The notes below the pieces were generated by a model. The model made no database searches and was not told the origin of the DNA. It saw only the letters and a list, made by a program, of their open reading frames with translations. This document shows positions 36,083 through 44,713 of a DNA stretch of 64,000 nucleotides, one piece after another (positions within the stretch are counted from its first letter, which is position 1; the number at the start of each line of letters is the position of its first letter). The position numbers and the translations under genes were made by a program. Source of the DNA: Caballeronia sp. INDeC2 (GTDB lineage Bacteria; Pseudomonadota; Gammaproteobacteria; Burkholderiales; Burkholderiaceae); assembly GCF_023631325.1 (NCBI RefSeq), contig NZ_JALQDG010000042.1, positions 310,001 to 374,000 on the forward strand. Direction: 5' to 3'.

Positions 36083-37886
36083 TGTCCGCGAGCAAGTCTT
36101 TCGGCGCGGACGATTTGCGCAATAGCACGAACGGTTCGGGGAAGTCGCGCAGCACGCGATTCGACAACAGCTCGCCCGTGATGAACGCGACGGGAACGAC
36201 GCCCGCCCACGCGAAATGACGCCTGATGCGCTCGGCGACATCCTTGCCGGTGACGCCGTCGCGCAGGCGGATATCGGTGACGATGAGATCGGGAATGCGG
36301 CTATCGTCCGCGAGGATGGCTTCGAATCCGGCCATCGACTCGGCGGCATGCACGAGCGCGCCCGCGCTCGAAAAGAGACGCCGCAGGCCTTCGAGGACGA
36401 TCGGTTCGTCGTCGCACAGGAGCATGAACGTGCCGGTGAGATCGGGCGCGAGAATGTCGCGGCGCTGATCGTTCGACACGTCCGCCGGAACCGATGCCGA
36501 CACCGTCGCGTAAAGAGAGAAGCGTGATCCGCGACCTTCGACCGATGCGAAGCTCAGGCCGTGTCCCGGCAGAATCCGCGTCACGCGATGCACGATCGAC
36601 AAGCCCAGTCCCAGCCCTTTCGAACGGTCGCGTCCCGGATTGTTGATCTGGTAGTACTCGGTGAAAATCGCCTCGCGATGTGCGGGCGCGATGCCGGTTC
36701 CTGTATCCCGAACGTCGATGCGCAGCCGTCCATCCAGTCGCACCCAGCCGAGCACGACGCCGCCCGACGACGTGTTCTTGATCGCGTTCGATACGAGATT
36801 GGATACGGCCCGCTTGAAAAGCGAACGGTCGGTCTCGATGAACGTCACGGGCGCGCGCCGCGTGGCGAGCCGGAAATCGATTCCGCGCACGCGAGCGGTC
36901 TCCCGATATTGCTCGAAGACTTCGGTCAACAGCTCATGCGCGTTGACCGGCGTGAGACGCGCAACGTACGAACCCAGCTCGCTGTAGTCCTGAATGTCCT
37001 TGAACATGCCGAGAATGTCCGACGCGGTTTCTTCGATCACGTCGAGGTCGCGCTCCACCGCGTGTCCGTCCCTGATCCTGGTTCGGGCGCTGCGGATGAA
37101 CAGGTTGATCGCGGCGAGCGGTTGCTGAATGTCGTGATACGCCGACGAAAAGAAGCGCTCCTTCTCCTTGATCAGTTCCTGCATGCGCTTGTTCTGCTCG
37201 TTGATCGCGCGCGATGTCGACTCGACACGCGCCTTGGCCGCGCGCAAGTTGCGCCGGTACACGAATTCGCGCCGCGCGGCCCGTTCCAGCGGCATGCTGA
37301 CGAGCACGCCGACGATATACATCATCGGCACCACCGTGGCGTGCCCGATCACCATCGCGAGACGCACGTCGACGCTCTGTCCGGTCGGCTTGAAATAGAG
37401 CATGACCAGATAGCCGACGATGCAAGACCCGATCAGCCATGCTGCCGTAGCCGCCCGAAGCCGGAAGGCCATGAAGATCATGAAGAGGGAAAATGTCAGG
37501 ATCGGGTAAGCTTCGCGCCAGGCCAGATCGCCCGGATAGATCTGCACCATTCTCAGGATGGCGAACCAGCAACTGATCGTCCACACGCTCAAGAGCCGGA
37601 CGGCCCAGCGCTCGTCCAATGCGCGCGGAGTCCACAACAGCACGGGCACCGCCATGCCGATCGTCCCGGCGATTCTGAGGAATATGAGTTCGTGATGGTG
37701 CAGATGGGCGGGATCCAATTGGTCCAGCCGCCCGAAGTCGTGGATGGAAAACACGATCCACAACGCGGTGAAGATCGAAATGGCGAGTCGTCGCTGCCCG
37801 GAGAAGCGCCGCGCGTAGTCCAGCCGGAATGCGCGTTCCTGAGTCGCCGATACGAACTTGCGCACCCCGAGGCCTGACGATCTCAT
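36024..37886 (-). CDS. Hybrid sensor histidine kinase with C-terminal receiver
   Basis: 620-residue kinase. About six membrane segments fill residues 32-200, with almost no periplasmic domain, so it may sense a membrane or internal signal. A coiled linker leads to the phosphorylated His251 in SSAYHDIQQPLAAI. The ATPase boxes are NLVSNAIKN, DTGTGIAP and GLGLGLSIV. A receiver (LLCDDEPIVLEGL, then VTDIRLRDG) occupies the C-terminus. It is convergent with the response-regulator gene and overlaps it by 59 bp. The signal is unknown. Confidence 0.92.
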   Translation of the reverse strand: MRSSGLGVRKFVSATQERAFRLDYARRFSGQRRLAISIFTALWIVFSIHDFGRLDQLDPAHLHHHELIFLRIAGTIGMAVPVLLWTPRALDERWAVRLLSVWTISCWFAILRMVQIYPGDLAWREAYPILTFSLFMIFMAFRLRAATAAWLIGSCIVGYLVMLYFKPTGQSVDVRLAMVIGHATVVPMMYIVGVLVSMPLERAARREFVYRRNLRAAKARVESTSRAINEQNKRMQELIKEKERFFSSAYHDIQQPLAAINLFIRSARTRIRDGHAVERDLDVIEETASDILGMFKDIQDYSELGSYVARLTPVNAHELLTEVFEQYRETARVRGIDFRLATRRAPVTFIETDRSLFKRAVSNLVSNAIKNTSSGGVVLGWVRLDGRLRIDVRDTGTGIAPAHREAIFTEYYQINNPGRDRSKGLGLGLSIVHRVTRILPGHGLSFASVEGRGSRFSLYATVSASVPADVSNDQRRDILAPDLTGTFMLLCDDEPIVLEGLRRLFSSAGALVHAAESMAGFEAILADDSRIPDLIVTDIRLRDGVTGKDVAERIRRHFAWAGVVPVAFITGELLSNRVLRDFPEPFVLLRKSSAPKDLLADISGFVAARRKLNPALAKDL

Positions 37887-38195
37887 GACGATGCTCGCTC
37901 AGGAAATTCGCCGTCCGCGGACACGGCAGCGTGCAACTCGAACAGGATAGCAGGACGCCATTCGAAGTCACATGTACAAATGTAACGATACAAATGCGCC
38001 CGCAAGCGCTCCGCTACCTACATCTTTCGCGCCTGGATAGGCCGCGCTCGCTACCTGTGTGGCTGTCGACGATATTCGCCGCGACCGAGAATCCATACGA
38101 CAGCGCCGGGAATCGAGAGTCGAGCTCTCTTCTTCCGCACTCTCACCCACCGCGCCATGAATGGCGAAAGTTGCAAACGTCCCGGGAGAGCGCTC
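37887..38195. other. Intergenic region upstream of hybrid kinase and DUF4148 gene
   Basis: 309 bp between divergent genes with no convincing coding region. It holds an 8-bp direct repeat (37975-37996) and a short inverted repeat gagag-N5-ctctc at 38115-38129. It presumably carries both promoters. Confidence 0.4.
37975..37996. promoter_or_regulatory. Direct repeat tacaaatg-N6-tacaaatg, candidate regulator site
   Basis: Two identical 8-mers at 37975-37982 and 37989-37996, spaced 14 bp start to start, about 90 bp upstream of the kinase start codon. Tandem sites at such spacing are common for response regulators; the binder is not known. Confidence 0.35.
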
Positions 38196-38426
38196 GTGAA
38201 ACTCAATCGATCCATTGCCATCGGTCTCGTGCTGGCGGCAGGCGTCACGTCGGGCACATGCCTGGCGCAGTCATCGAACAATCAACAGGAAACCGTAACG
38301 CAGAGCGGCGGGGCACAGCCGGCCGCCGTCGGCGAGAAGACGCGCGAGCAGGTTATGCGTGAACTCATCGAGTTTCAGAACAGCCCTCAGGCTAATCAGG
38401 TGCAGGAGCTTTACCAGAAAAGCTGA
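38196..38426 (+). CDS. DUF4148-type small exported protein
   Basis: 76-residue protein. The GTG at 38196 is preferred because GGGAGAG lies upstream and it gives a clean signal peptide (VKLNRSIAIGLVLAAGVTSG, cleavage near CLAQ). The mature part ends KTREQVMRELIEFQN, the short conserved block of DUF4148 proteins, which are common in Burkholderiaceae. Function unknown; probably periplasmic. It is followed by a strong hairpin. Confidence 0.8.
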   Translation: MKLNRSIAIGLVLAAGVTSGTCLAQSSNNQQETVTQSGGAQPAAVGEKTREQVMRELIEFQNSPQANQVQELYQKS

Positions 38427-38440
38427 CAGCACTGCGATCC

Positions 38441-38477
38441 GGCCAGCGGCGCCTCAATATCCGTGAGGCCGCTGGCC
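38441..38477 (+). terminator. Strong hairpin after DUF4148 gene
   Basis: Perfect 10-bp arms ggccagcggc (38441-38450) and gccgctggcc (38468-38477) with further pairing inside, 14 bp after the stop codon. The downstream stretch is pyrimidine-rich but not a pure U-tract, so it is a probable intrinsic terminator. Confidence 0.5.
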
Positions 38478-38664
38478 TGATCTCCTCTTACCAATTGCGA
38501 CGCCATCGCAGCCTTTCCCCCATCGGACGCTCATCTGACAACACTTGGCAGATCGGCGTATCTTTACTCCCCAGCGCACCCCACCCTCCGGGCTCGCCGC
38601 CGCGCGTGCGGCAATGTCCGTTATCCGGTGCGTTTTTAATAACTCCGTCAAAGGGAGACTCACG

Positions 38665-39030
38665 ATGAATACACGAAAACCACTTGCGATGGCCGCTGGC
38701 GTCCTCGTCGTCGCCGTATCGATGAACGCGGGAATCGTCAGCGCGTATGCGCAGAGCAGCGACGCCGCAGCGGCGGCATCGGCTGCGCCGAGCGCGAAAT
38801 CGACCAAGGCGGCCAACCGGCAACTCGCCAGGGACGTGCGCAAGAGCCTGACCAAGGTTAAGGGCTTGAGTACATCGAACATATCGGTGCGTGCGAGAGG
38901 CGGCGCGGTGACGCTCGCGGGCACCGTCCCCGATGCCGCGCAAATCGATCAGGCGACCGAGGCCGCCAAGGCGACGGCTGGAGTGACGTCGGTGAGGAAC
39001 GCGTTGACGATTCGCGAGATCGGGCAGTAA
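38665..39030 (+). CDS. BON-domain periplasmic protein
   Basis: 121-residue exported protein. Signal peptide MNTRKPLAMAAGVLVVAVSM ends near SAYAQ, and an Ala/Ser-rich linker leads to one BON domain (LARDVRKSLTKVKGLSTSNI, then GAVTLAGTVPDAAQIDQA). BON domains bind phospholipid surfaces, as in OsmY-like proteins. ATG at 38665 follows AGGGAG. Probably envelope-stress related; partner unknown. Confidence 0.88.
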   Translation: MNTRKPLAMAAGVLVVAVSMNAGIVSAYAQSSDAAAAASAAPSAKSTKAANRQLARDVRKSLTKVKGLSTSNISVRARGGAVTLAGTVPDAAQIDQATEAAKATAGVTSVRNALTIREIGQ

Positions 39031-39054
39031 CGAAGGCATTCTGCGCCATGTGGG

Positions 39055-39088
39055 ATCGGCTGCGCGGCTGTCTTTTCGCGCAGCCGAT
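39055..39088 (+). terminator. 12-bp perfect hairpin after BON gene
   Basis: Arms atcggctgcgcg (39055-39066) and cgcgcagccgat (39077-39088) with a 10-nt loop, 25 bp after the stop. Only a short pyrimidine stretch follows. A likely transcription terminator between the BON gene and the next gene. Confidence 0.55.
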
Positions 39089-39206
39089 TCTCACGTAATC
39101 GCTTAAAAAACGAAGCCGAGCTCGGCCGCAAATGATTTTTGCAACCGTGACGTCGGCGATATAGTGGCCCGCATCGCGTGACATTCCTCTCGACGAGCGC
39201 CCTGTC

Positions 39207-40343
39207 ATGAAAACGCTCCTTTCCCTCTTCGCGGCGGCCGCGCTCTGCGTGGCGCCGCTCGTCGCCGGTGCGCAGCAAACCGTTCGTATCGGCGTTTCCG
39301 CGCCGCTCACGGGACTAGGGGCGGCCAATGGCAAGGACATCGAAAACGGCGTGCGTCTCGCTGTGGAAGAGGCGAACGCGCAGCACATCAACATCGGGGG
39401 ACAGCCGGTTCAGTTCGAGCTCGCATCCGTCGACGATCAGGGCGATCCGCGCATCGGCGTTCAGGTGGCGCAGAAGCTCGTGGACGATGGCGTCGTCGCC
39501 GTGGTCGGTTATTACAACTCCGGCGTGGCGTTGCCCTCATCGCCGATCTTCGCGCGCGCGGGCATTCCGCTGATCGATCCGGCGGCGACGAATCCGGCCA
39601 TCACGCGCCAGGGCTTGAACAACGTGTTCCGCATCATCGCGACCGACACGCAGAACTCCGGCAATGCAGGCACGTATGCGGTCAAGACCACGAAAGCGAA
39701 GCGGATCGCGGTGATGGATGACCGCACAGCCTTCGGGCAAGGCGCGGTCGAAGAATTCAAGAAGGCCGTGCAAGCGGCGGGCGGCCAGGTCGTATCGGAG
39801 GAATACACCAACGACAAAGCCGTGGAGTTCAACGCGCAACTCACGAACATCAAGGCTGCCAACGCCGATCTTCTTTACTTCGGCGGGCTCGATGCCCAGG
39901 CGGGCCTGATCGTCAAGCGCATGAAGCAGCTCGGCATACGCGCACAGTTCGTCGGCAGCGGCGGCATCGCCGATAGCGTCTTCATCAGTTCCGCCGGTAG
40001 CGCGGCCGAAGGCGCGATGGCCTGGGAATACGGCCGGCCCGTCGATTCATTGCCCGAAGGCCGCGCATTCGCGGACAAGTTCAAGAAACGCTTCGGCGCG
40101 GAAACGCTGACCTATGCGCCCTTCGCCTACGACTGCGCGTGGCTCGCCATCACCGCGATGAAACAGGCGAATTCTGTGAAGCCTGCCGTATTCATGCAGA
40201 CGCTGCGTACGATGCAGTACAACGGAATCACCGGACATATTTCGTTCGATAAGTACGGAGACCTGAATAATCCGACATCGACGCTCTATCAGGTGAAGTC
40301 GATGAAGTGGCAGCCGGTGACGACCATCGGCGCGGAGAAGTGA
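39207..40343 (+). CDS. Branched-chain amino-acid-type ABC substrate-binding protein (LivJ/LivK-like)
   Basis: 378-residue periplasmic binding protein. Signal peptide MKTLLSLFAAAALCVAPLVA precedes VRIGVSAPLTGLGAANGKDI, the standard opening of the Leu/Ile/Val-binding family, and AVVGYYNSGVALPSSPIFA forms the ligand-contact region. No livHMGF-type permease or ATPase genes lie nearby, so it is an orphan that would share a transporter encoded elsewhere. Convergent with bluB. Confidence 0.92.
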   Translation: MKTLLSLFAAAALCVAPLVAGAQQTVRIGVSAPLTGLGAANGKDIENGVRLAVEEANAQHINIGGQPVQFELASVDDQGDPRIGVQVAQKLVDDGVVAVVGYYNSGVALPSSPIFARAGIPLIDPAATNPAITRQGLNNVFRIIATDTQNSGNAGTYAVKTTKAKRIAVMDDRTAFGQGAVEEFKKAVQAAGGQVVSEEYTNDKAVEFNAQLTNIKAANADLLYFGGLDAQAGLIVKRMKQLGIRAQFVGSGGIADSVFISSAGSAAEGAMAWEYGRPVDSLPEGRAFADKFKKRFGAETLTYAPFAYDCAWLAITAMKQANSVKPAVFMQTLRTMQYNGITGHISFDKYGDLNNPTSTLYQVKSMKWQPVTTIGAEK

Positions 40344-40364
40344 AGAGGGTCCGTTGGTCGCTTG

Positions 40365-41015
40365 CTAATCCCTTGGCGAAGGCCATTCATTCTCGAACAC
40401 ACATTCGTCGATGGAACGCCGCTTCGCCCAATGCTCGGTCTCGAGCATCGGTGCATCGTAGTAGCGATCCACATGCCCCACGCAAAGAATCGCGACCGGT
40501 TTCGCGCCGGCCGGCATGTTCAACAGCGCGGCGACTTCATGCGGATCGAAGAGGGAAACCCAGCCCATTCCGAGTCCTTCGGCGCGCGCGGCGAGCCACA
40601 TGTTCTGGATCGCACAAGCCACCGAAGCGAGGTCCATTTCGGGAAGCGTGCGTCGTCCGAATACATGCGCTTCGCGACCGTTCATCAGCGCCATGACGAG
40701 CACCTCGGCACAGTCGCGCAAGCCTTCCACCTTGAGCCGCATGAACGCATCGCGTCGTTCGCCGAGGGCATCGGCGGTGAGCAGGCGTTCGCGCTCGACA
40801 GCATCCCGCAACTGCGTGCGAATCTCCGCACACGTGATGCGCAAGATGCGCCAGGGCTGCATGAAGCCGACGCTCGGCGCATGCAGCGCGGCATCGATGA
40901 GCCGCTGCATGACCGGCGGCGCGACGGGATCGCTCACGAAGTGACGCATGTCGCGACGCTCGTGAATGGCGCGATAGACCGCTTCGCGATCCGCCTCGCT
41001 GAATGCTTTTTCCAT
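40365..41015 (-). CDS. bluB: 5,6-dimethylbenzimidazole synthase (BluB)
   Basis: 216-residue nitroreductase-fold enzyme that fragments reduced FMN with oxygen to give the lower ligand of vitamin B12. Family signatures are RRDMRHFVSDPV near residue 20, HAPSVGFMQPWR near residue 45, and LAARAEGLGMGWVSLFDP near residue 145. No other cobalamin genes lie in the window. A BluB-like nitroreductase of another role cannot be fully excluded. Confidence 0.87.
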   Translation of the reverse strand: MEKAFSEADREAVYRAIHERRDMRHFVSDPVAPPVMQRLIDAALHAPSVGFMQPWRILRITCAEIRTQLRDAVERERLLTADALGERRDAFMRLKVEGLRDCAEVLVMALMNGREAHVFGRRTLPEMDLASVACAIQNMWLAARAEGLGMGWVSLFDPHEVAALLNMPAGAKPVAILCVGHVDRYYDAPMLETEHWAKRRSIDECVFENEWPSPRD

Positions 41016-41297
41016 GGATATCGGTGAAGGTTCACTTTGTCGACAAGCATGATACTGCGGTGGCTCGGGTCGTCGCCGGGAATAACGCCTACAGCCAAGG
41101 CCCGAGCGGGATATGTGCCCACGTCCCCGCGAGCCGTACGATCAGCGGAACCGGCTCTTCGGAAAAGACCGGTCCCTTTCCCATTCGGCCAAATCACCCA
41201 CTCAATCCGTTATCCAGAGCAATTCCCTTTGACATCGGCGAGGGCGAAACCTAACGTTCAAGCCGAACACCACGGATTCCCAGTCGGAGGCCGGCTC

Positions 41298-41777
41298 ATG
41301 GACAATGCCGCTGAACGCGATCTGATCCGCGACCTGTCTCGCGATGTCCTGACGCAAATCGCGCCGCAAGAGCTTCCTCTCTTCACGACGGTCAGCGCGG
41401 CCTGGTTCGCCGATCCGGCCGCCGCGAAGAAGGCCTCGAAAGGCCGCGATGCCGCCCTCGGCTTCGGCACCGATCCGCTCTCGATCCTCATCACGCCGCT
41501 CATCCTTCAGGTCGTTTCCGAAATCGTGCCGATACTGGGCGGCATTGCGCTCAAGGCGACGGAAACCGCCGTCGGCGAAGAGGTTTCGACGCTCGTCAGG
41601 AAGATGTTCCGGCGAGAAGAGGCCGATGCCGACACCGCACCCGCGTTGACGAGCGAGCAATTGGGCGAAGTCCATCGGCACGTGATCGCGGCCGGCGAAC
41701 GCCTGCGTCTCGAATCCGCGCAAACGCAACGGCTCGCCGATGCCGTCGTCGCCCAGTTCGTGTTGCCGAAAGAGTGA
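41298..41777 (+). CDS. Hypothetical protein paired with M48 peptidase
   Basis: 159-residue protein of unknown family. ATG at 41298 was chosen for CGGAGG 7 nt upstream; a longer upstream frame lacks such a site. A hydrophobic stretch near residues 58-80 (LSILITPLILQVVSEIVPIL) could be a membrane-associated helix, flanked by charged helices. The M48 peptidase gene starts 7 bp after its stop, so the two are almost surely co-transcribed and may work together. Confidence 0.75.
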   Translation: MDNAAERDLIRDLSRDVLTQIAPQELPLFTTVSAAWFADPAAAKKASKGRDAALGFGTDPLSILITPLILQVVSEIVPILGGIALKATETAVGEEVSTLVRKMFRREEADADTAPALTSEQLGEVHRHVIAAGERLRLESAQTQRLADAVVAQFVLPKE

Positions 41778-41784
41778 TTGCACC

Positions 41785-44112
41785 GTGCCGGAAATCGACG
41801 TCTCGGCGCGGCGTCGGCGGCGGCTCAATCCGCTGCCCTTTCCGTCTGACATTACGCTGCGATTCGATCTGCTGATCGTTCTCGTCGTCTGCATCAGCAG
41901 CCAGTTTTACGCGCATTTCTGGGAGAGCTTCCATCTCGAAGGAAGAGACGCGCTGACGGCCTGCGCGTCGAACATCGTCACCAACGTCTTCGAATCCAGC
42001 CTGCGCGCGCAGGACGTGCTGGCGGCGTCGGAACTGCGCGCGGGATTCGCTGCGCAGGTTGCAACCTGCATGGCGCTGCTCAGGCCGCAATCGGCGTGGA
42101 AAATCGTCGGGGTTATCGTCACGCTCGCGTTCGGGGCGCTGGTCTACTGGTTCTTTCCCCGCTGGAAGCTGAAGACGGAACATCTCGCGCCGATCGGCAA
42201 GGACGATCCTCCCGGCCTCTTCGGTGCACTCATCAGCCTTTGCGAAGAAGCGCAATTGAGGCCGCCGCCTTCCTTCGTCTGGAACCCGCTCGCGAACGGT
42301 CTGCCCGTGACATTCGGACGACGCGGCGACTACTACGTCGCGCTGAGCGGCGCCTTCGTTGCGCACTACTTTTACGCCGACCGGTCCGCGTTTCGCGCGA
42401 TCATCCTTCACGAACTGGCGCACATTCGCAATCGGGACATCGACAAGACCTTCATGACGATCTCGGCCTGCCTCGCGTTCGTCATCGTGAGCGTCGTTCC
42501 CCTGATAGGAATCACGCTGTTCGGCGGGCGCGTCTGGCAAGAGTCCTTGTTCCTGCTCGCGAAGACCGCGTTATGGATCGCGCTCGTGCTGCTTTCCGGC
42601 GCGTCGGTGCTGCGCGTTCGCGAGTTCTATGCGGATGTGCAGGCGTCGCAATGGGATGGATCGGCCGCGCAGGTCGATCGCGTGCTCGCGCGCATGGGCG
42701 CCGCCGCGCCGCGTGGCCCGGCTGCCTGGCTGAGTCTGCATCCGCGCGGCGAGGCGCGTCGCGCCGTGCTCGTCGACACCACGCCGCTCTTTCGACTCGG
42801 CAAGTGGGATGCGCTCGGCATCGGCTTTGCGGCGAGCGTCGTCATCGAGACGGCGCAGGGTCTGTTGATCGGATTCGTTCCTGCCGGTTCGACGGTCGCG
42901 CTCGCGCGCATGTCCGTCGTGGCGACGCTGGTCATGCCGCTCGTCGTGATGACCTTCGCGATCGGCGCACTCAGCACCGGCATCTGGCGCGGCGCTTACG
43001 CGGCCGTGCTGAACGGCCGCGATCCCGTGAAGGGCACGGCGGCTTGCGGCGCGGTCTTCGCGCTCGGCTACTTCCTGAACCAGTTGTTGATCGGCGCGGA
43101 GTTTCTCTGGGGCGGCGCATCGGTGCCTCGCATCGGCGTGGACACCGCGACGACGCTGCTCGAGGTTCATGTCATCGCCCTCCTCTTCGCGATGATCGGA
43201 TGCTGGCTGATATCCGACTGGATCGCGCGCGCGGCGGCCGCGTGGGTCGACGTGACCGTGAAGAGCAGCTCGCCGTTGCCGGTGCTGATGCTGACGGGCG
43301 GCATCTCCGTCGCGATGGTCGCGGGCATGTTCGCGTGGGGCGCGTTTGCGTCGGCATCGCTCGTGGCGCTCGGGCCGCACAATACGTTCTACACGTCGCT
43401 CGTCATGATTGCGCCGCCGCTGGTCGGAGCGGCGCTCGCGGCATGGCTCTTCCCCTGGTCCGCGCGATGGTTCGGCCGCGCGCGCCGCGAACGGTCCATA
43501 TCCGGCTGGGTGTTTCTCGATGCCGAACCGCATGTCGAACATTCGCTGCGTCTCGCCGAATTCCGTCCAGCCCGCGCGATATCGACAGGCATCGTCGCCG
43601 GGCTCGTGTTTTGTCTCTGGATCGAACTGCTGAGATACCGCACGTTCTTGCCCGTTGGCGTCGGCGTTGCGATCCACGCGCCGTTCTCCGCGCTTCTTCG
43701 CATCGCGGAGCGCGCGGGCAGCAGCGGCTATGCGCTCATCGTGCCCATCGCGCTCGTGGCGGCGCTGGCGGCGATCACGGCCGCGTCGCGTCCGGGCGCG
43801 TTCAATGCGCTCTATGGCCTGTGCGCCGGGTCGGTCGCGGGCATCGTGATGAGCATCGGCGGGCTGGTGACAATCGACCTGAACGCGAACTCGACGCTGG
43901 AGTCGAGTCTGACATCGGTTCTGCTCTATCTGTGCGTGGCGTCGCTCGCGACATTCCCGGGCGCGATGGCGGGCGCGGGTGCCGGGAATGTGCGCGGGAA
44001 GTGGCTCGGCGCCGCGCCGCGCCATGGTCTTTCGTTCGCGCAAAAGGCCGCTATCGTCTCGCTCGCTCTCGCGGTGCTCGCGGGATGGATCAAGTCGATA
44101 TCGGACATTTGA
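41785..44112 (+). CDS. Large multi-spanning M48-family zinc metallopeptidase
   Basis: 775-residue integral membrane peptidase. The zinc site is intact: H209-E-L-A-H213 in ILHELAHIRNRD, with the third ligand Glu280 in REFYADVQAS, the HtpX/Ste24 arrangement. Two membrane segments lie before the active site and many more (ten or so) after it, far beyond the four or so of HtpX. GTG at 41785 is the start, closely following the small partner gene. The long C-terminal membrane region resembles nothing I recognise; the role may be membrane-protein quality control or signal processing. Confidence 0.85.
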   Translation: MPEIDVSARRRRRLNPLPFPSDITLRFDLLIVLVVCISSQFYAHFWESFHLEGRDALTACASNIVTNVFESSLRAQDVLAASELRAGFAAQVATCMALLRPQSAWKIVGVIVTLAFGALVYWFFPRWKLKTEHLAPIGKDDPPGLFGALISLCEEAQLRPPPSFVWNPLANGLPVTFGRRGDYYVALSGAFVAHYFYADRSAFRAIILHELAHIRNRDIDKTFMTISACLAFVIVSVVPLIGITLFGGRVWQESLFLLAKTALWIALVLLSGASVLRVREFYADVQASQWDGSAAQVDRVLARMGAAAPRGPAAWLSLHPRGEARRAVLVDTTPLFRLGKWDALGIGFAASVVIETAQGLLIGFVPAGSTVALARMSVVATLVMPLVVMTFAIGALSTGIWRGAYAAVLNGRDPVKGTAACGAVFALGYFLNQLLIGAEFLWGGASVPRIGVDTATTLLEVHVIALLFAMIGCWLISDWIARAAAAWVDVTVKSSSPLPVLMLTGGISVAMVAGMFAWGAFASASLVALGPHNTFYTSLVMIAPPLVGAALAAWLFPWSARWFGRARRERSISGWVFLDAEPHVEHSLRLAEFRPARAISTGIVAGLVFCLWIELLRYRTFLPVGVGVAIHAPFSALLRIAERAGSSGYALIVPIALVAALAAITAASRPGAFNALYGLCAGSVAGIVMSIGGLVTIDLNANSTLESSLTSVLLYLCVASLATFPGAMAGAGAGNVRGKWLGAAPRHGLSFAQKAAIVSLALAVLAGWIKSISDI

Positions 44113-44238
44113 TTCGGACGCCGCTTGTCCGACAAAAAGCGCCAATTCCCAGACGAACGTTGATTCGCTTCGCTATTAGCGATACCTTTACATCCATCCG
44201 TGTCGTCGAATTCTCGCCAACGAATGGGGAACCGTTTC

Positions 44239-44703
44239 GTGAAGAAAGCGTGGCTTTTCTCCTGCATCGTTGCTTCGAGCGCGATCCTCTGCGGATGCGG
44301 CAAGGGCGGATCGCAAAGCGCCACGGATGCATCGGGCGCATCGGGCGCATCCGCGAGCCAGGCGCCGGTACAGCCGGTACAGGGCGCGAGCGCAGCAACC
44401 GCCGCATCGGGCCTGCTGGGCGACATCACGAAGGCGCAGTTGCCGAGGGAAGCCGCCGAAACACTCCGGCTGATCAAAGCGGGCGGCCCCTTCCCTTTCG
44501 GCGAGGACGGCGTCCTGTTCCGTAACAGTTCTTCTTTGCTGCCGAAGCATCCGCGCGGCTATTACCACGCGTACACGGTCCGCACGCCCGGCTCGACGGA
44601 TCGCGGACAGCGCCGAATCGTATGCGGCGGACCGCGCAAGCAGACCGGCGACTGCTATTACACCGACGATTACTACGTCAGCTTCAAGCGCATCGCCGAA
44701 TAA
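44239..44703 (+). CDS. Predicted lipoprotein with a catalytically altered guanyl-RNase (RNase Sa/barnase-like) domain
   Basis: 154-residue protein from a GTG at 44239, with GGGGAA 8 nt upstream. The signal peptide VKKAWLFSCIVASSAILCGC suggests lipidation at Cys20, followed by a low-complexity Ala/Ser/Gln linker. Residues 68-152 match RNase Sa: AGGPFPFGEDGVLFRN, RGYYHAYTVRTPG, DRGQRRI, YYTDDYYVSF. Compared with RNase Sa, Glu54 is Ala111, His85 is Tyr145 and guanine-binding Glu41 is Ser98, while Arg65 and Arg69 are kept (Arg122, Arg126). It is therefore probably not an active nuclease. It is convergent with the halogenase-like gene, 10 bp apart. Confidence 0.8.
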   Translation: MKKAWLFSCIVASSAILCGCGKGGSQSATDASGASGASASQAPVQPVQGASAATAASGLLGDITKAQLPREAAETLRLIKAGGPFPFGEDGVLFRNSSSLLPKHPRGYYHAYTVRTPGSTDRGQRRIVCGGPRKQTGDCYYTDDYYVSFKRIAE

Positions 44704-44713
44704 AGACTGCCTG

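Noticed and set aside
41016..41297. Possible cobalamin riboswitch upstream of bluB on the minus strand
   Set aside because: A gacgacccgagcca-like stretch and a ctcggg/cccgag stem look faintly like part of a B12 riboswitch, but the conserved B12 box and core loops are absent. A covariance-model search would decide it.
44239..44703. Active secreted guanyl-specific ribonuclease or toxin
   Set aside because: The positions of both catalytic residues of RNase Sa are Ala and Tyr in the translation, and no barstar-like immunity gene is adjacent.
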